A stretch of 14,866 bases of DNA from Bacteroidales bacterium M5 (GCA_001689535.1 LUJP01000031.1:1-14866); one strand, 5' to 3'. Positions 1 to 6,835 are shown, counted from the stretch's first letter. The notes: generated from the sequence alone by a model not told the origin. Numbers and translations: made by a program.

Positions 1-30
1 CCTAACTTCGTTGTTAGACAGCCTCTCTTT
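1..30. terminator. Probable bidirectional terminator, cut by the window edge
   Basis: CTAAC at 2-6 and GTTAG at 13-17 can pair around a TTCGTT loop, and the right side is followed by a T-rich tract (27-33). This is what the right half of a stem-loop terminator looks like for plus-strand transcription arriving from outside the window. The same stem would serve the transporter gene on the minus strand, which stops 46 bp to its right. The left arm is truncated, so the full stem cannot be judged. Confidence 0.35.
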
Positions 31-60
31 TTATTATCAGGGTTGTTATTATCAGAGTTG
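31..60. repeat. 15-bp tandem duplication behind the transporter stop codon
   Basis: Positions 31-45 and 46-60 are adjacent copies of TTATTATCAG(G/A)GTTG, identical at 14 of 15 bases. Read on the minus strand each copy contains TGATAATAA, a run of stop codons. It lies between the transporter stop codon (76-78) and the edge stem-loop. It is most simply a slippage duplication in the 3' untranslated region; no function is evident. Confidence 0.6.
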
Positions 61-75
61 TGACAGTATGCGTCA

Positions 76-1788
76 TCAGATTTCCGTGTTGTCCGCAAGC
101 TTCTCGGCCTTCACGGCTTCGGCAAGAGGGGTGGGAGCGGGTTCGTCGGCCGTAGCGGCCTCAAGCTTTTTCATTATCGAGAAAATAAATATAGCCGAAA
201 CCATGCACAAGCCGCCGAGAATGAGCCAGATCACCCACACCGGCATACGCCCCCAAAGCTCCATGGGCACCGACACAAGATAATTGCCTATTGCCGTGGC
301 GGCGAACCATCCGCCCATCATCGCACCCTTGAGGCGCGGGGGAGCTACCTTGCTCACAAAGCTTATACCCATGGGCGAGAGCAGAAGTTCGGCAAACGTA
401 AGAAGAAGATAGGTTGAGATGAGCCAGTTGGGCGACACTGCACCGCTGGTGCCCACAATATGTATAGAGCCGAGCAGCATCACACCGTAGGCAACGGCGG
501 CGAGCACCATGCCGTAGCCAATCTTGCGGGGAGCCGAGGGTTCTTTTTTCCGTCGGGCCATCCATCCGAATATGGCGATTGATACCGGCGTAAGCGCCAC
601 CACATAGAAAGGATTGAACTGCTGATATTCTTGAGGCTGGATTCCGGTGAGCGGATCGGGAGTCGACATATAGAAGTAGACGGTAAGCGCCACACACACC
701 GCGAGCACAGAACCGCTTACTATTTTGCCAGTACGCTTGGCCGACTGAAAGAGACCGAACGCAGCATAGACTCCGGCAGCCACGGCCGTAAGTGCCCATA
801 CGTTGAACCCTACACGTGTCCATCCGGATGCCTCAGGCGATGTGCAGCTTTTGGCAAACTCCGTGAGCGCCGCTCCGTTCTGATTGAACACCATCCAGAA
901 GAAAATCACCACTGCGAACACAAGGAGCAGAGCCGTCACTCGCTGACGTGTCTGAGCGGGCGTGAGCTCCGGTTCCACGGACGCGGCATCGGCCTTTTTG
1001 ACCTCGCTTTTCTTATCGAGAATATGGCGGAAGGTTGGACGCCCCACACGGTAAATCACGAAACTGATCACCAATGAAACACACGCGAGAGCAAAAGCAT
1101 AGGAATATCCGCGTGAAAGCACCGTTATATATTCGGAGGCGAACACGGCAAGGTCGGCACCGGGATTCATCCCGGCCGCTGTGGCTGCCACCACGAGGGC
1201 TTCGGCACCGGAGCCGGTGTCAAGAAATCCGTTGCACAACGCGGGAAGCGATGCCGCATAACTCATCCCCGCACCTTCAAGTGCCATATTGCACATCGCC
1301 GTCGCTGCCATAGGAGCATACATGGAGCCGATGTTGATGGCCATATAGAAGAGAGAGAAAGCAGCGTCACGCTGTCCGCTGTAGCGGGGTGTATTATAAA
1401 GGTCGCCTACCATCACCTGCAGATTGCCCTTGAACAATCCGGTGCCTGCCGCTATCAGAAAAAGCGCGGCATAGAGAAGCATGAGCGAACCGTCGGAACG
1501 TATAGCGGTGGGAACTGACATAAGCGCATATCCCGCAAGCATCACCGCCATACCGGACACCACGCACTTGGAGAAACTCCATTTATCGGCCAGCCATCCG
1601 CCTATAAGAGGCATGAAATAGACCACGGCCAGAAATATGGCGTAAATCTTTCCCGACGAGGATGAATCGAGACCGAATTTGGCCTGCAGATACAGAAGAA
1701 AAATGGAAAGCATGGTATAATAACCGAACCGCTCTCCGGTGTTGGCAAGGGCAAGGAAGTAAAGGCCCTTGGGCTGATTGTTGAACAT
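76..1788 (-). CDS. POT/PTR-family peptide MFS transporter
   Basis: A 570-residue inner-membrane protein of the proton-dependent oligopeptide transporter family (PTR2, major facilitator superfamily), expected to import di- and tripeptides. Visible family marks are GERFGYY near residues 18-24, GGWLADKW at 63-70, the lysine-containing GTGLFKGN at 115-122, FYMAINIGS at 147-155, and a C-terminal FAELLLSPMG helix. Hydrophobic segments fill most of the protein. In the family's N-terminal ExxER motif the first glutamate is replaced by Asn16, while Glu19 and Arg20 are kept; the first glutamate takes part in proton coupling in studied members. A long poorly hydrophobic stretch near residues 170-215 enlarges an external or inter-helix loop, as in other Bacteroidetes homologues I recall. 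The gene stands alone on its strand, divergent from the AAA+ operon, with a clear promoter about 90 bp upstream. Family assignment is firm; substrate is inferred. Confidence 0.93.
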   Translation of the reverse strand: MFNNQPKGLYFLALANTGERFGYYTMLSIFLLYLQAKFGLDSSSSGKIYAIFLAVVYFMPLIGGWLADKWSFSKCVVSGMAVMLAGYALMSVPTAIRSDGSLMLLYAALFLIAAGTGLFKGNLQVMVGDLYNTPRYSGQRDAAFSLFYMAINIGSMYAPMAATAMCNMALEGAGMSYAASLPALCNGFLDTGSGAEALVVAATAAGMNPGADLAVFASEYITVLSRGYSYAFALACVSLVISFVIYRVGRPTFRHILDKKSEVKKADAASVEPELTPAQTRQRVTALLLVFAVVIFFWMVFNQNGAALTEFAKSCTSPEASGWTRVGFNVWALTAVAAGVYAAFGLFQSAKRTGKIVSGSVLAVCVALTVYFYMSTPDPLTGIQPQEYQQFNPFYVVALTPVSIAIFGWMARRKKEPSAPRKIGYGMVLAAVAYGVMLLGSIHIVGTSGAVSPNWLISTYLLLTFAELLLSPMGISFVSKVAPPRLKGAMMGGWFAATAIGNYLVSVPMELWGRMPVWVIWLILGGLCMVSAIFIFSIMKKLEAATADEPAPTPLAEAVKAEKLADNTEI

Positions 1789-1876
1789 AATTACTATTTG
1801 TTATTTAACAGGTTTGGCGTAAACATAAAGAGCTTCTTTCATAAGAGACTCAAAGCACTATGCTGATTTCATGGCA

Positions 1877-1908
1877 CAAACTTACCCATTATTTCCCGTC
1901 ATCACAAA
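1877..1908 (-). promoter_or_regulatory. Bacteroidetes-type promoter for the peptide transporter
   Basis: On the minus strand TTTG (1908-1905) is followed after exactly 20 nt by TAAGTTTG (1884-1877). This matches the primary-sigma consensus of Bacteroidetes, TTTG-N19-21-TAnnTTTG, at every fixed position. Transcription would start near 1870, leaving a leader of about 80 nt before the transporter start codon at 1788. Confidence 0.75.
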
Positions 1909-1963
1909 TGGATTGTATCCAGACCATCTTTTTATGGGATTTCACAAAAATATCGCGTTAAAA

Positions 1964-1995
1964 TTTGGATAATATCCGACACGTGATTACATTTG
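1964..1995 (+). promoter_or_regulatory. Bacteroidetes-type promoter firing towards the AAA+ operon
   Basis: TTTG at 1964-1967 and TACATTTG at 1988-1995 are separated by 20 nt, a complete match to TTTG-N19-21-TAnnTTTG. Transcription should start at about 1999-2003, inside or at the foot of the first hairpin (1998-2021). The nearest plus-strand gene begins at 2363, so the predicted transcript has a leader of roughly 360 nt. The promoter is back to back with the transporter promoter at 1877-1908. Confidence 0.7.
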
Positions 1996-1997
1996 CG

Positions 1998-2340
1998 GCA
2001 TGATGGGCAGAAGCCCCATGCGGCTACACCCCATATCATACAGTTTTATCATATCATTTTCAGCTATGATCCATCTTCATCTCTACAAAAGCAATTTCGG
2101 CGGTGACGTTCCTCCCGGAGGCGCGGAGATGAGGCGTGGATAGCTTTTTCCACCAACATTTTCAACCGCAGAAATCCCCCGGCAGCCCGAGGTGCGTCCT
2201 TTCGTATCCTCACCCCTGCAGCGGGGTGCTCGGAGTTCATTGACTTGTTGGTAACGGCCCCGGAGGAAGGCCTCCGGATCAGTGATAATTAAAATGATAA
2301 TTCAACCCGAGGGGATTGCGAAACTCAGTTTTGCAACCCC
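1998..2340 (+). other. Candidate structured leader RNA or dispersed intergenic repeat
   Basis: Downstream of the 1964-1995 promoter the plus strand can form several stem-loops. They are: 1998-2021 (GCATG-AT-GGGC, loop AGAA, GCCC-CATGC); 2211-2228 (CACCCC/GGGGTG, six-base loop) enclosed by CCGAG 2187-2191 paired with CTCGG 2229-2233; 2260-2277 (CCGGAGG, loop AAGG, CCTCCGG); and 2311-2340 (GGGG, a bulged A, then TTGCGAAAC paired with GTTTTGCAA, and CCCC). The density of stems and the long leader suggest a cis-acting RNA, a stand-alone small RNA ending near 2280 or 2340, or a repeated intergenic element. Nothing in the sequence alone decides among these. Confidence 0.45.
2064..2240 (-). CDS. Possible 58-residue small ORF, doubtful
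   Basis: A minus-strand frame opens with ATG at 2240 and closes with TAG at 2064-2066. The product begins MNSEHPAAGVRIRKD, is arginine-rich and basic in the middle, ends CRDEDGS, and has no signal peptide or membrane helix. I recognise no domain. No promoter or ribosome-binding context is evident, and it lies antisense to the hairpin-rich leader. It may equally be a chance reading frame in a GC-rich structured or repeated sequence. It is listed so that it can be compared with similar short ORFs in related genomes. Confidence 0.2.
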   Translation of the reverse strand: MNSEHPAAGVRIRKDAPRAAGGFLRLKMLVEKAIHASSPRLREERHRRNCFCRDEDGS

Positions 2341-2362
2341 CTCTACAAAAAACTGTATGATT

Positions 2363-4291
2363 ATGAATAATAGACTATCCCCCATATCAGCATATAACAT
2401 TCAGGTATATGCATACAACGAAAGCGAAACCTCCGAAAATGATTTCGCACAAAACCTCTGTTACGACGATCGCCGCGACTTCCTCACAGACGAATCTTTC
2501 CGCGGCATAGCCATCAAACTCGGTTTGAGAAACCAAGGTTTTTTCAAGGGCGTGCGTAGAATGGTCTCGGTGTCGATTGTCGATCTCTCTGCACGCGTTC
2601 CGTTGGCGACGCAGGAAATAAAGGTGAATATCTCCCAGACTGAATATGCCAGGGATATATTTACATATTTTCCTATGGACACGGATAAAGGCGCCCTGTT
2701 CCGTACGTATAGAATAATGGTCTGCGATGAAACAGCCCGCAGAATGATATGCGAAACGGTGTTTCATCTGTTCGACGGACGGTCTTTGCGTCATCCCGCC
2801 CAGTGGTATAAGGCCTCAACTGGCGGCTTGCGTCTTTCCTGGATGTCAGATCTCTACAAAACCCTCGACACTGACGACGACTGCACTTATTACGTAAAAT
2901 TCACTCTTTCCCAACATATCACTTCCGTTCCGCCTGCAATTCTGCCTGAACTGGAATTAAGGCTTTACCGTCCCGAGGGACAGGTTGATATCCAGTTTAA
3001 GGAACCCGGCTATATTGATCAGGGAAACGGATGTGACAAAGATCTTTGCGTGGAATTTCCGTTTAGCACCTCCGAAGGGAACAATGGGGTACATTACGCC
3101 GAACTCCTCTGCATGGAATACGCCATCGCGGGATTCGCATTCGATACCCGGCATCCATCCGTGCCCGGCAGCTGGCCCGACTATCTCCTTGTACCCATGG
3201 ATGAAGTGAATCTTGATGAAGCCAGGGAAAGACTCGAAGTGTTTCTCCACCCCGAGAAATCCAAAATCTCACCGACGGTTCGGGAGGAAGATAATCTTGA
3301 CTCGCTTATCGACGACTTCATAAACTCGGAGCGTTACAAGATAAAGGACGATAACTCGTATTCTGCCGATTCGGATAAAGAACCGGGAAAACTGCCGGAA
3401 AAGAAATCCGAAGAAGAGAATGATGACGAGCAGTCTTTTTCCTCATCCCTTGACAACCTGACCGGACTGAAAGCCGTGAAAGAGAAGCTTACGATTTATG
3501 AACGCGTGGCGCGCTTCAACCGCCTGCGCGCCGACAACGGGCTTCCTGTGGCGCCCGCGCCGCTCCACGCAATGTTCCTCGGTTCGCCCGGCACCGGCAA
3601 AACCACTGTTGCCAAAATCATGGGCAAAATGCTTCACAGCCTTGGGGTGCTCTCCAAAGGGCATGTGGTGGTGCGCGAGCGTGCCACTCTCCTGGGCCAG
3701 TTCTACAACTCTGAAGCCGAGAAAACCATCGCCGCCCTTGAGGAAGCCAGGGGAGGCATTCTGTTTATAGACGAGGCATACCAGCTTTACCAGCCCGAGG
3801 ATCCGCGCGACCCCGGTAAGTTCGTGATAGAGACGCTGCTGACAGCGCTCGCCGACGACTCGCAGCGCGACTGGATGCTGATTATGGCAGGCTATACCGA
3901 CGAGATGCTGAGGCTCTTTAAGATGAATCCGGGCTTCCGTTCACGCATTCCGGATTGCAACATCTATCAGTTTGACGACTTCTCGGAGACTGAACTCATG
4001 CAGATAGCCGAGAACTATCTCACCCGAAGCAATTATGTGCTCACGCCCGAAGCTCATGCCGCTCTCAGCGACAGACTGAAATCCGATTTCGACCGGCGGG
4101 ACAGAAGCTTCGGCAATGCCAGACATGTCATGAACATGATTCAGACCGAGATTCTCCCGGCTATGGCAGTAAGGGTAATGGACCGAGGCCTTTGCGATGA
4201 AATTTCGTTGACGGAAATCCTCCCGGCCGATATTCCGGCCCCGGTAGTAAAAAAGGAGAGTGTCCGTATGCGTGTAGGTTTTGCCATATAA
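2363..4291 (+). CDS. CbbX/SpoVK-like AAA+ ATPase with an unrecognised N-terminal half
   Basis: A soluble protein of 642 residues if started at ATG 2363. Residues 1 to about 320 form a domain I do not recognise, probably beta-rich. Then comes a charged, low-complexity acidic linker (about 325-360) and a C-terminal AAA+ module from about 363. The module has Walker A GSPGTGKT (407-414), Walker B LFIDEA (467-472), a sensor-1-like MAGY, arginine-finger region NPGFRSRIP (R526, R528) and a GNARHV sensor-2 segment, so ATP hydrolysis should be intact. It resembles the CbbX/CfxQ, SpoVK and EccA clade, remodelling ATPases that act on protein complexes. The pore-loop-1 position reads GQFYNSEAEKT, with Asn where the clade usually has Gly after the aromatic. 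ATG 2363 is preferred for its A-rich upstream context; ATG 2357 and an in-frame GTG at 2282 also exist, but the extension from 2282 would run through the 2311-2340 hairpin. It is followed after 27 nt by the Wzi-like gene. Confidence 0.88.
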   Translation: MNNRLSPISAYNIQVYAYNESETSENDFAQNLCYDDRRDFLTDESFRGIAIKLGLRNQGFFKGVRRMVSVSIVDLSARVPLATQEIKVNISQTEYARDIFTYFPMDTDKGALFRTYRIMVCDETARRMICETVFHLFDGRSLRHPAQWYKASTGGLRLSWMSDLYKTLDTDDDCTYYVKFTLSQHITSVPPAILPELELRLYRPEGQVDIQFKEPGYIDQGNGCDKDLCVEFPFSTSEGNNGVHYAELLCMEYAIAGFAFDTRHPSVPGSWPDYLLVPMDEVNLDEARERLEVFLHPEKSKISPTVREEDNLDSLIDDFINSERYKIKDDNSYSADSDKEPGKLPEKKSEEENDDEQSFSSSLDNLTGLKAVKEKLTIYERVARFNRLRADNGLPVAPAPLHAMFLGSPGTGKTTVAKIMGKMLHSLGVLSKGHVVVRERATLLGQFYNSEAEKTIAALEEARGGILFIDEAYQLYQPEDPRDPGKFVIETLLTALADDSQRDWMLIMAGYTDEMLRLFKMNPGFRSRIPDCNIYQFDDFSETELMQIAENYLTRSNYVLTPEAHAALSDRLKSDFDRRDRSFGNARHVMNMIQTEILPAMAVRVMDRGLCDEISLTEILPADIPAPVVKKESVRMRVGFAI

Positions 4292-4318
4292 TTTGTAAAT
4301 TCTTCTTACATTAGCGTT

Positions 4319-5902
4319 ATGTTTGTTTCAACCATTGATATGATGCTCCGCCGACGCTTTTCGGCCCTGAAGGTTATAGCCATGATTCTTGGGGCTGCCT
4401 GTTGCACGGTAGCAAATGCCCAGAGCGGATTGTTTGACGCTACTGATGTAAAATATACCGCCGGAGTGTCAGGCATCTACGGCTCCGGCGACTTCGCGCC
4501 TTACTATCTGGCGGCCAATCGCGGAGGACGAGCTACCAGCAGCAAAGGCATCCTCACGGAAGCTACCGTGAGAGTTTCTACCGATTCAACGCGCCGCTTC
4601 ATCCTTGCCGCCGGGCTTGACTTGGCTGCCTCATGGACCTCGGCCGTCGATTACGACCGATATTCAGCCGCATCTTCGTCGTGGAGCCGACATGCTTTGC
4701 GCGCACCGGCCTTCTGGCTCCAGCAAGGCTTCGTTTCCGGACGCTACCGCTCCATCGCTTTCATGGCCGGGGTTCGCGACTATGAATCACCGATGCTCAA
4801 CGACCGGCTCTCGTCGGGCGATCTCACGCGCAGTCCCAATCCTCGTCCCATTCCGGAGGCGGGAATCGGACTCGCCGGCTTCCGGAAGGTGCCCCTTACT
4901 TCGGGATGGCTTGAAGTTGACGGCTGGCTGTCCTACGGGAAATACACCGACAACGGATGGTGGCGCGACCATTTCAACCATTACAATTACCATCTTGCAC
5001 AAAACCAATGGCTTGTGTACCGGAGGCTTTACCTGCGTTCTGATGCGTCCAAACGATTCTGCATCACAGCCGGAATCCAGGCTGCGACACAGTTCGGAGG
5101 CTACACGGAATATTACGAAAACGGAATAAAGACGCGCACCGACCGACGCTCCACGCACCTCAAAGAATTTCTGAAGGTAATAGTGCCGACTTCGGGCGGC
5201 AGCGAGGATTTCTATACAGGGAACACCCTCGGCTCCATCGACATAATGGCCCGCTACCGTATCGGCTCGCTTGCCGACCTGCGCGTGTATCTTCAGAATC
5301 CATGGGAAGACGGCTCGGGGCTGGGCAAACTGAATGGCTTCGACGGCCTGTGGGGACTGGAATACCGACCGCTGAATGGAGGCATCATATCAGGTGCCGT
5401 CATCGAATATCTCGACATGACCAACCAGAGCGGCCCCCTGCATTATGCTCCCGACTATATCCCCGGGAGCGATATAACGGCGGAAGCCACAGGTGCCGAC
5501 GACTATTATAATAACTATTACTATAATTCCTACGCCAATTTCGGAATGATTGCCGGTAACCCGATGGTGATGTCGCCCGTATATAACACCGACGGCTTTC
5601 CGGCTGTGGTGACCAACCGCATGCGTGCCATCCATCTGGGATTGGAAAGCGCTCCTCTCTCCTGCCTGTCGGTACGCATGCTCGCCTCGTGGCGCAAGGC
5701 CTGGGGCAACGGGTATCTCCCACTTATCAAGCCCCGGCATTCATTCTCTGCCATGCTGGAGACGATGTTTGCACCGGACGCCATAAAAGGGCTATCAGTA
5801 AACCTGCGCCTCGGCATAGACCGCGGCTCCCTCCCCTCCAATGCCGCAGGAGCAGAGTTGGGAATCATTTATTCCGGCAATTTCACCCTCAACCGTCATT
5901 GA
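4319..5902 (+). CDS. Wzi-family capsule assembly outer-membrane protein
   Basis: A 527-residue exported protein resembling the capsule assembly Wzi family (PF14052). In Enterobacteria Wzi is an outer-membrane beta-barrel that helps bind group 1 capsule to the cell surface. The N-terminus is a signal peptide: RRR, a hydrophobic core, then VANA before Gln35. The body alternates short aromatic-rich strands such as GWLEVDGWLSYGKYTDNGWW, and a tyrosine/asparagine-rich segment (YYNNYYYNSY) is followed by GNPMVMSPVYNTDG, a pattern I associate with Bacteroidetes Wzi proteins. The last residues form a strand ending near the C-terminus, as is typical of barrels. ATG codons at 4340 and 4343 are alternative starts that would give a tidier signal peptide. 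The gene lies 27 nt after the AAA+ gene and 1 nt before the lipoprotein gene, so all three are probably co-transcribed. The family call is good; its role with a particular polysaccharide is inference. Confidence 0.85.
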   Translation: MFVSTIDMMLRRRFSALKVIAMILGAACCTVANAQSGLFDATDVKYTAGVSGIYGSGDFAPYYLAANRGGRATSSKGILTEATVRVSTDSTRRFILAAGLDLAASWTSAVDYDRYSAASSSWSRHALRAPAFWLQQGFVSGRYRSIAFMAGVRDYESPMLNDRLSSGDLTRSPNPRPIPEAGIGLAGFRKVPLTSGWLEVDGWLSYGKYTDNGWWRDHFNHYNYHLAQNQWLVYRRLYLRSDASKRFCITAGIQAATQFGGYTEYYENGIKTRTDRRSTHLKEFLKVIVPTSGGSEDFYTGNTLGSIDIMARYRIGSLADLRVYLQNPWEDGSGLGKLNGFDGLWGLEYRPLNGGIISGAVIEYLDMTNQSGPLHYAPDYIPGSDITAEATGADDYYNNYYYNSYANFGMIAGNPMVMSPVYNTDGFPAVVTNRMRAIHLGLESAPLSCLSVRMLASWRKAWGNGYLPLIKPRHSFSAMLETMFAPDAIKGLSVNLRLGIDRGSLPSNAAGAELGIIYSGNFTLNRH

Positions 5903-5903
5903 C

Positions 5904-6353
5904 ATGAAACCATTTAGCATATTTGTCATCCTACTTACATCTATACTGGCCGGATGCACCCACAACGACGGCGACATCGGCCCCCTTTTCGGTTCATGGC
6001 AACTTGAATCCATAGAAGTGGATGGCACAGTGGATTCCTCATATCCCGGAAATGTATTCTGGGGGTTCCAGTCGTCGATAATCCGCATGGCGGTAGTGAA
6101 CGAACATCACGAGCACGTGGACTACTGGGGCACGTGGAAACTGACCGACAATATCCTGATGCTCGACTACACCCATTCCAACGCCGAAATGCCCCCCGGC
6201 ACCGGCGACTACCGCTTCCCTCCGTCAATCCACCTGCCTGAAAACGGAGTGGTATCACTCAGTGTCCTCACCCTTAAAGGCTCTACCCTCACCCTCCAAT
6301 ACAAGACAACAGACGGCACGCCCATCGTCTACCGCCTGCATAAACAGTTTTGA
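5904..6353 (+). CDS. Lipocalin-like lipoprotein
   Basis: A 149-residue lipoprotein. The signal peptide MKPFSIFVILLTSILAGC ends in a lipobox with Cys18 as the lipidation site, followed by the acidic, polar stretch THNDGDIG. The mature part has G-x-W motifs near 30-32 (LFGSWQL) and again at 76-78 (YWGTWKL) with alternating strands, resembling the lipocalin-like domains common in Bacteroidetes lipoproteins (PF13648 type). Such proteins are beta-barrels whose ligand is mostly unknown. The start at 5904 is chosen because it begins the signal peptide; the frame is open back to an ATG at 5841 inside the Wzi gene, but that would bury the signal sequence. Only 1 nt separates it from the Wzi stop codon, which argues for translational coupling and perhaps a physical partnership at the outer membrane. 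No clear terminator follows. Confidence 0.75.
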   Translation: MKPFSIFVILLTSILAGCTHNDGDIGPLFGSWQLESIEVDGTVDSSYPGNVFWGFQSSIIRMAVVNEHHEHVDYWGTWKLTDNILMLDYTHSNAEMPPGTGDYRFPPSIHLPENGVVSLSVLTLKGSTLTLQYKTTDGTPIVYRLHKQF

Positions 6354-6519
6354 AGTTCCACCATTAACAGAATCCGTCATCATCCTCTCCATCCTCTCTT
6401 TCACCTCCCTTCCACTCATAAATAAGATTCCTGTCACCCCACTCGGTTAACTTTACAGGTTCAATGTAAAAATAGGCTGTTAAAATCTAAAGGACAGCGA
6501 TAAGGCTGCACGGAGCGGA

Positions 6520-6647
6520 TGTTGCAAAACTGTGAAATGTAGGTCTAATCCATGGAGTAGCCAACCATATAAGATATAATATTGAGATCAGCCAGATGCA
6601 CGAGCGCACATCCCTACACTTTGGGTGATGATTTAAGTTTTGCAACA
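6520..6647. repeat. 12-bp perfect inverted repeat enclosing 104 bp, MITE-like
   Basis: TGTTGCAAAACT at 6520-6531 is the exact reverse complement of AGTTTTGCAACA at 6636-6647. The enclosed AT-rich segment has no ORF. The same core, AGTTTTGCAAC, occurs at 2327-2337 in the other long intergenic region, again next to an imperfect reverse copy. Flanking target-site duplications are not obvious. It may be a miniature non-autonomous element or a binding-site pair; the spacing is too large for an ordinary terminator. Confidence 0.45.
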
Positions 6648-6835
6648 CTCACCCATTTCACCATCGATAGGGATATCGACGGTCCATAAACCTCGAATCT
6701 GGGAACGTCGGCCGTCGAGCTTACTGATACACTACTCCGGACCACACACCGAGAATAAAATTTCACTTGGATGATGATCTAACATTTCAACCTATTACAT
6801 ACATTGACTCACTTTACAGACGACAAGCGGATACG

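Larger units (their letters stand above)
1789..2362. other. Divergent intergenic region with two promoters and a structured leader
   Basis: This 574-bp gap holds the two divergent promoters at 1877-1908 and 1964-1995. The part from 1789 to about 2000 is AT-rich and otherwise featureless. From 2100 onwards base composition shifts to clearly GC-rich, with several inverted repeats, then returns to AT-rich at 2281-2300 (a duplicated TGATAATT at 2283-2290 and 2295-2302). No RNA family that I know could be matched: RNase P, tmRNA, SRP and 6S RNA signatures were looked for by eye and not seen. Confidence 0.7.

Noticed and set aside
2260..2277. CCGGAGGAAGG resembling the SRP RNA tip (GGAAGGAAGC)
   Set aside because: The conserved domain IV loop and its asymmetric bulge are not reproduced; the sequence forms a simple 7-bp hairpin with an AAGG loop instead.
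2282..2362. In-frame GTG at 2282 as the start of the AAA+ gene
   Set aside because: The extra 27 residues would be encoded by a duplicated TGATAATT tract and the 2311-2340 hairpin and look unlike a protein N-terminus; ATG 2357/2363 has an A-rich upstream context and begins a more natural sequence.
6262..6450. Plus-strand 62-codon frame overlapping the lipoprotein 3' end
   Set aside because: It is out of frame with the lipoprotein gene, low in complexity (Ser, Pro, Thr), and has no start context.
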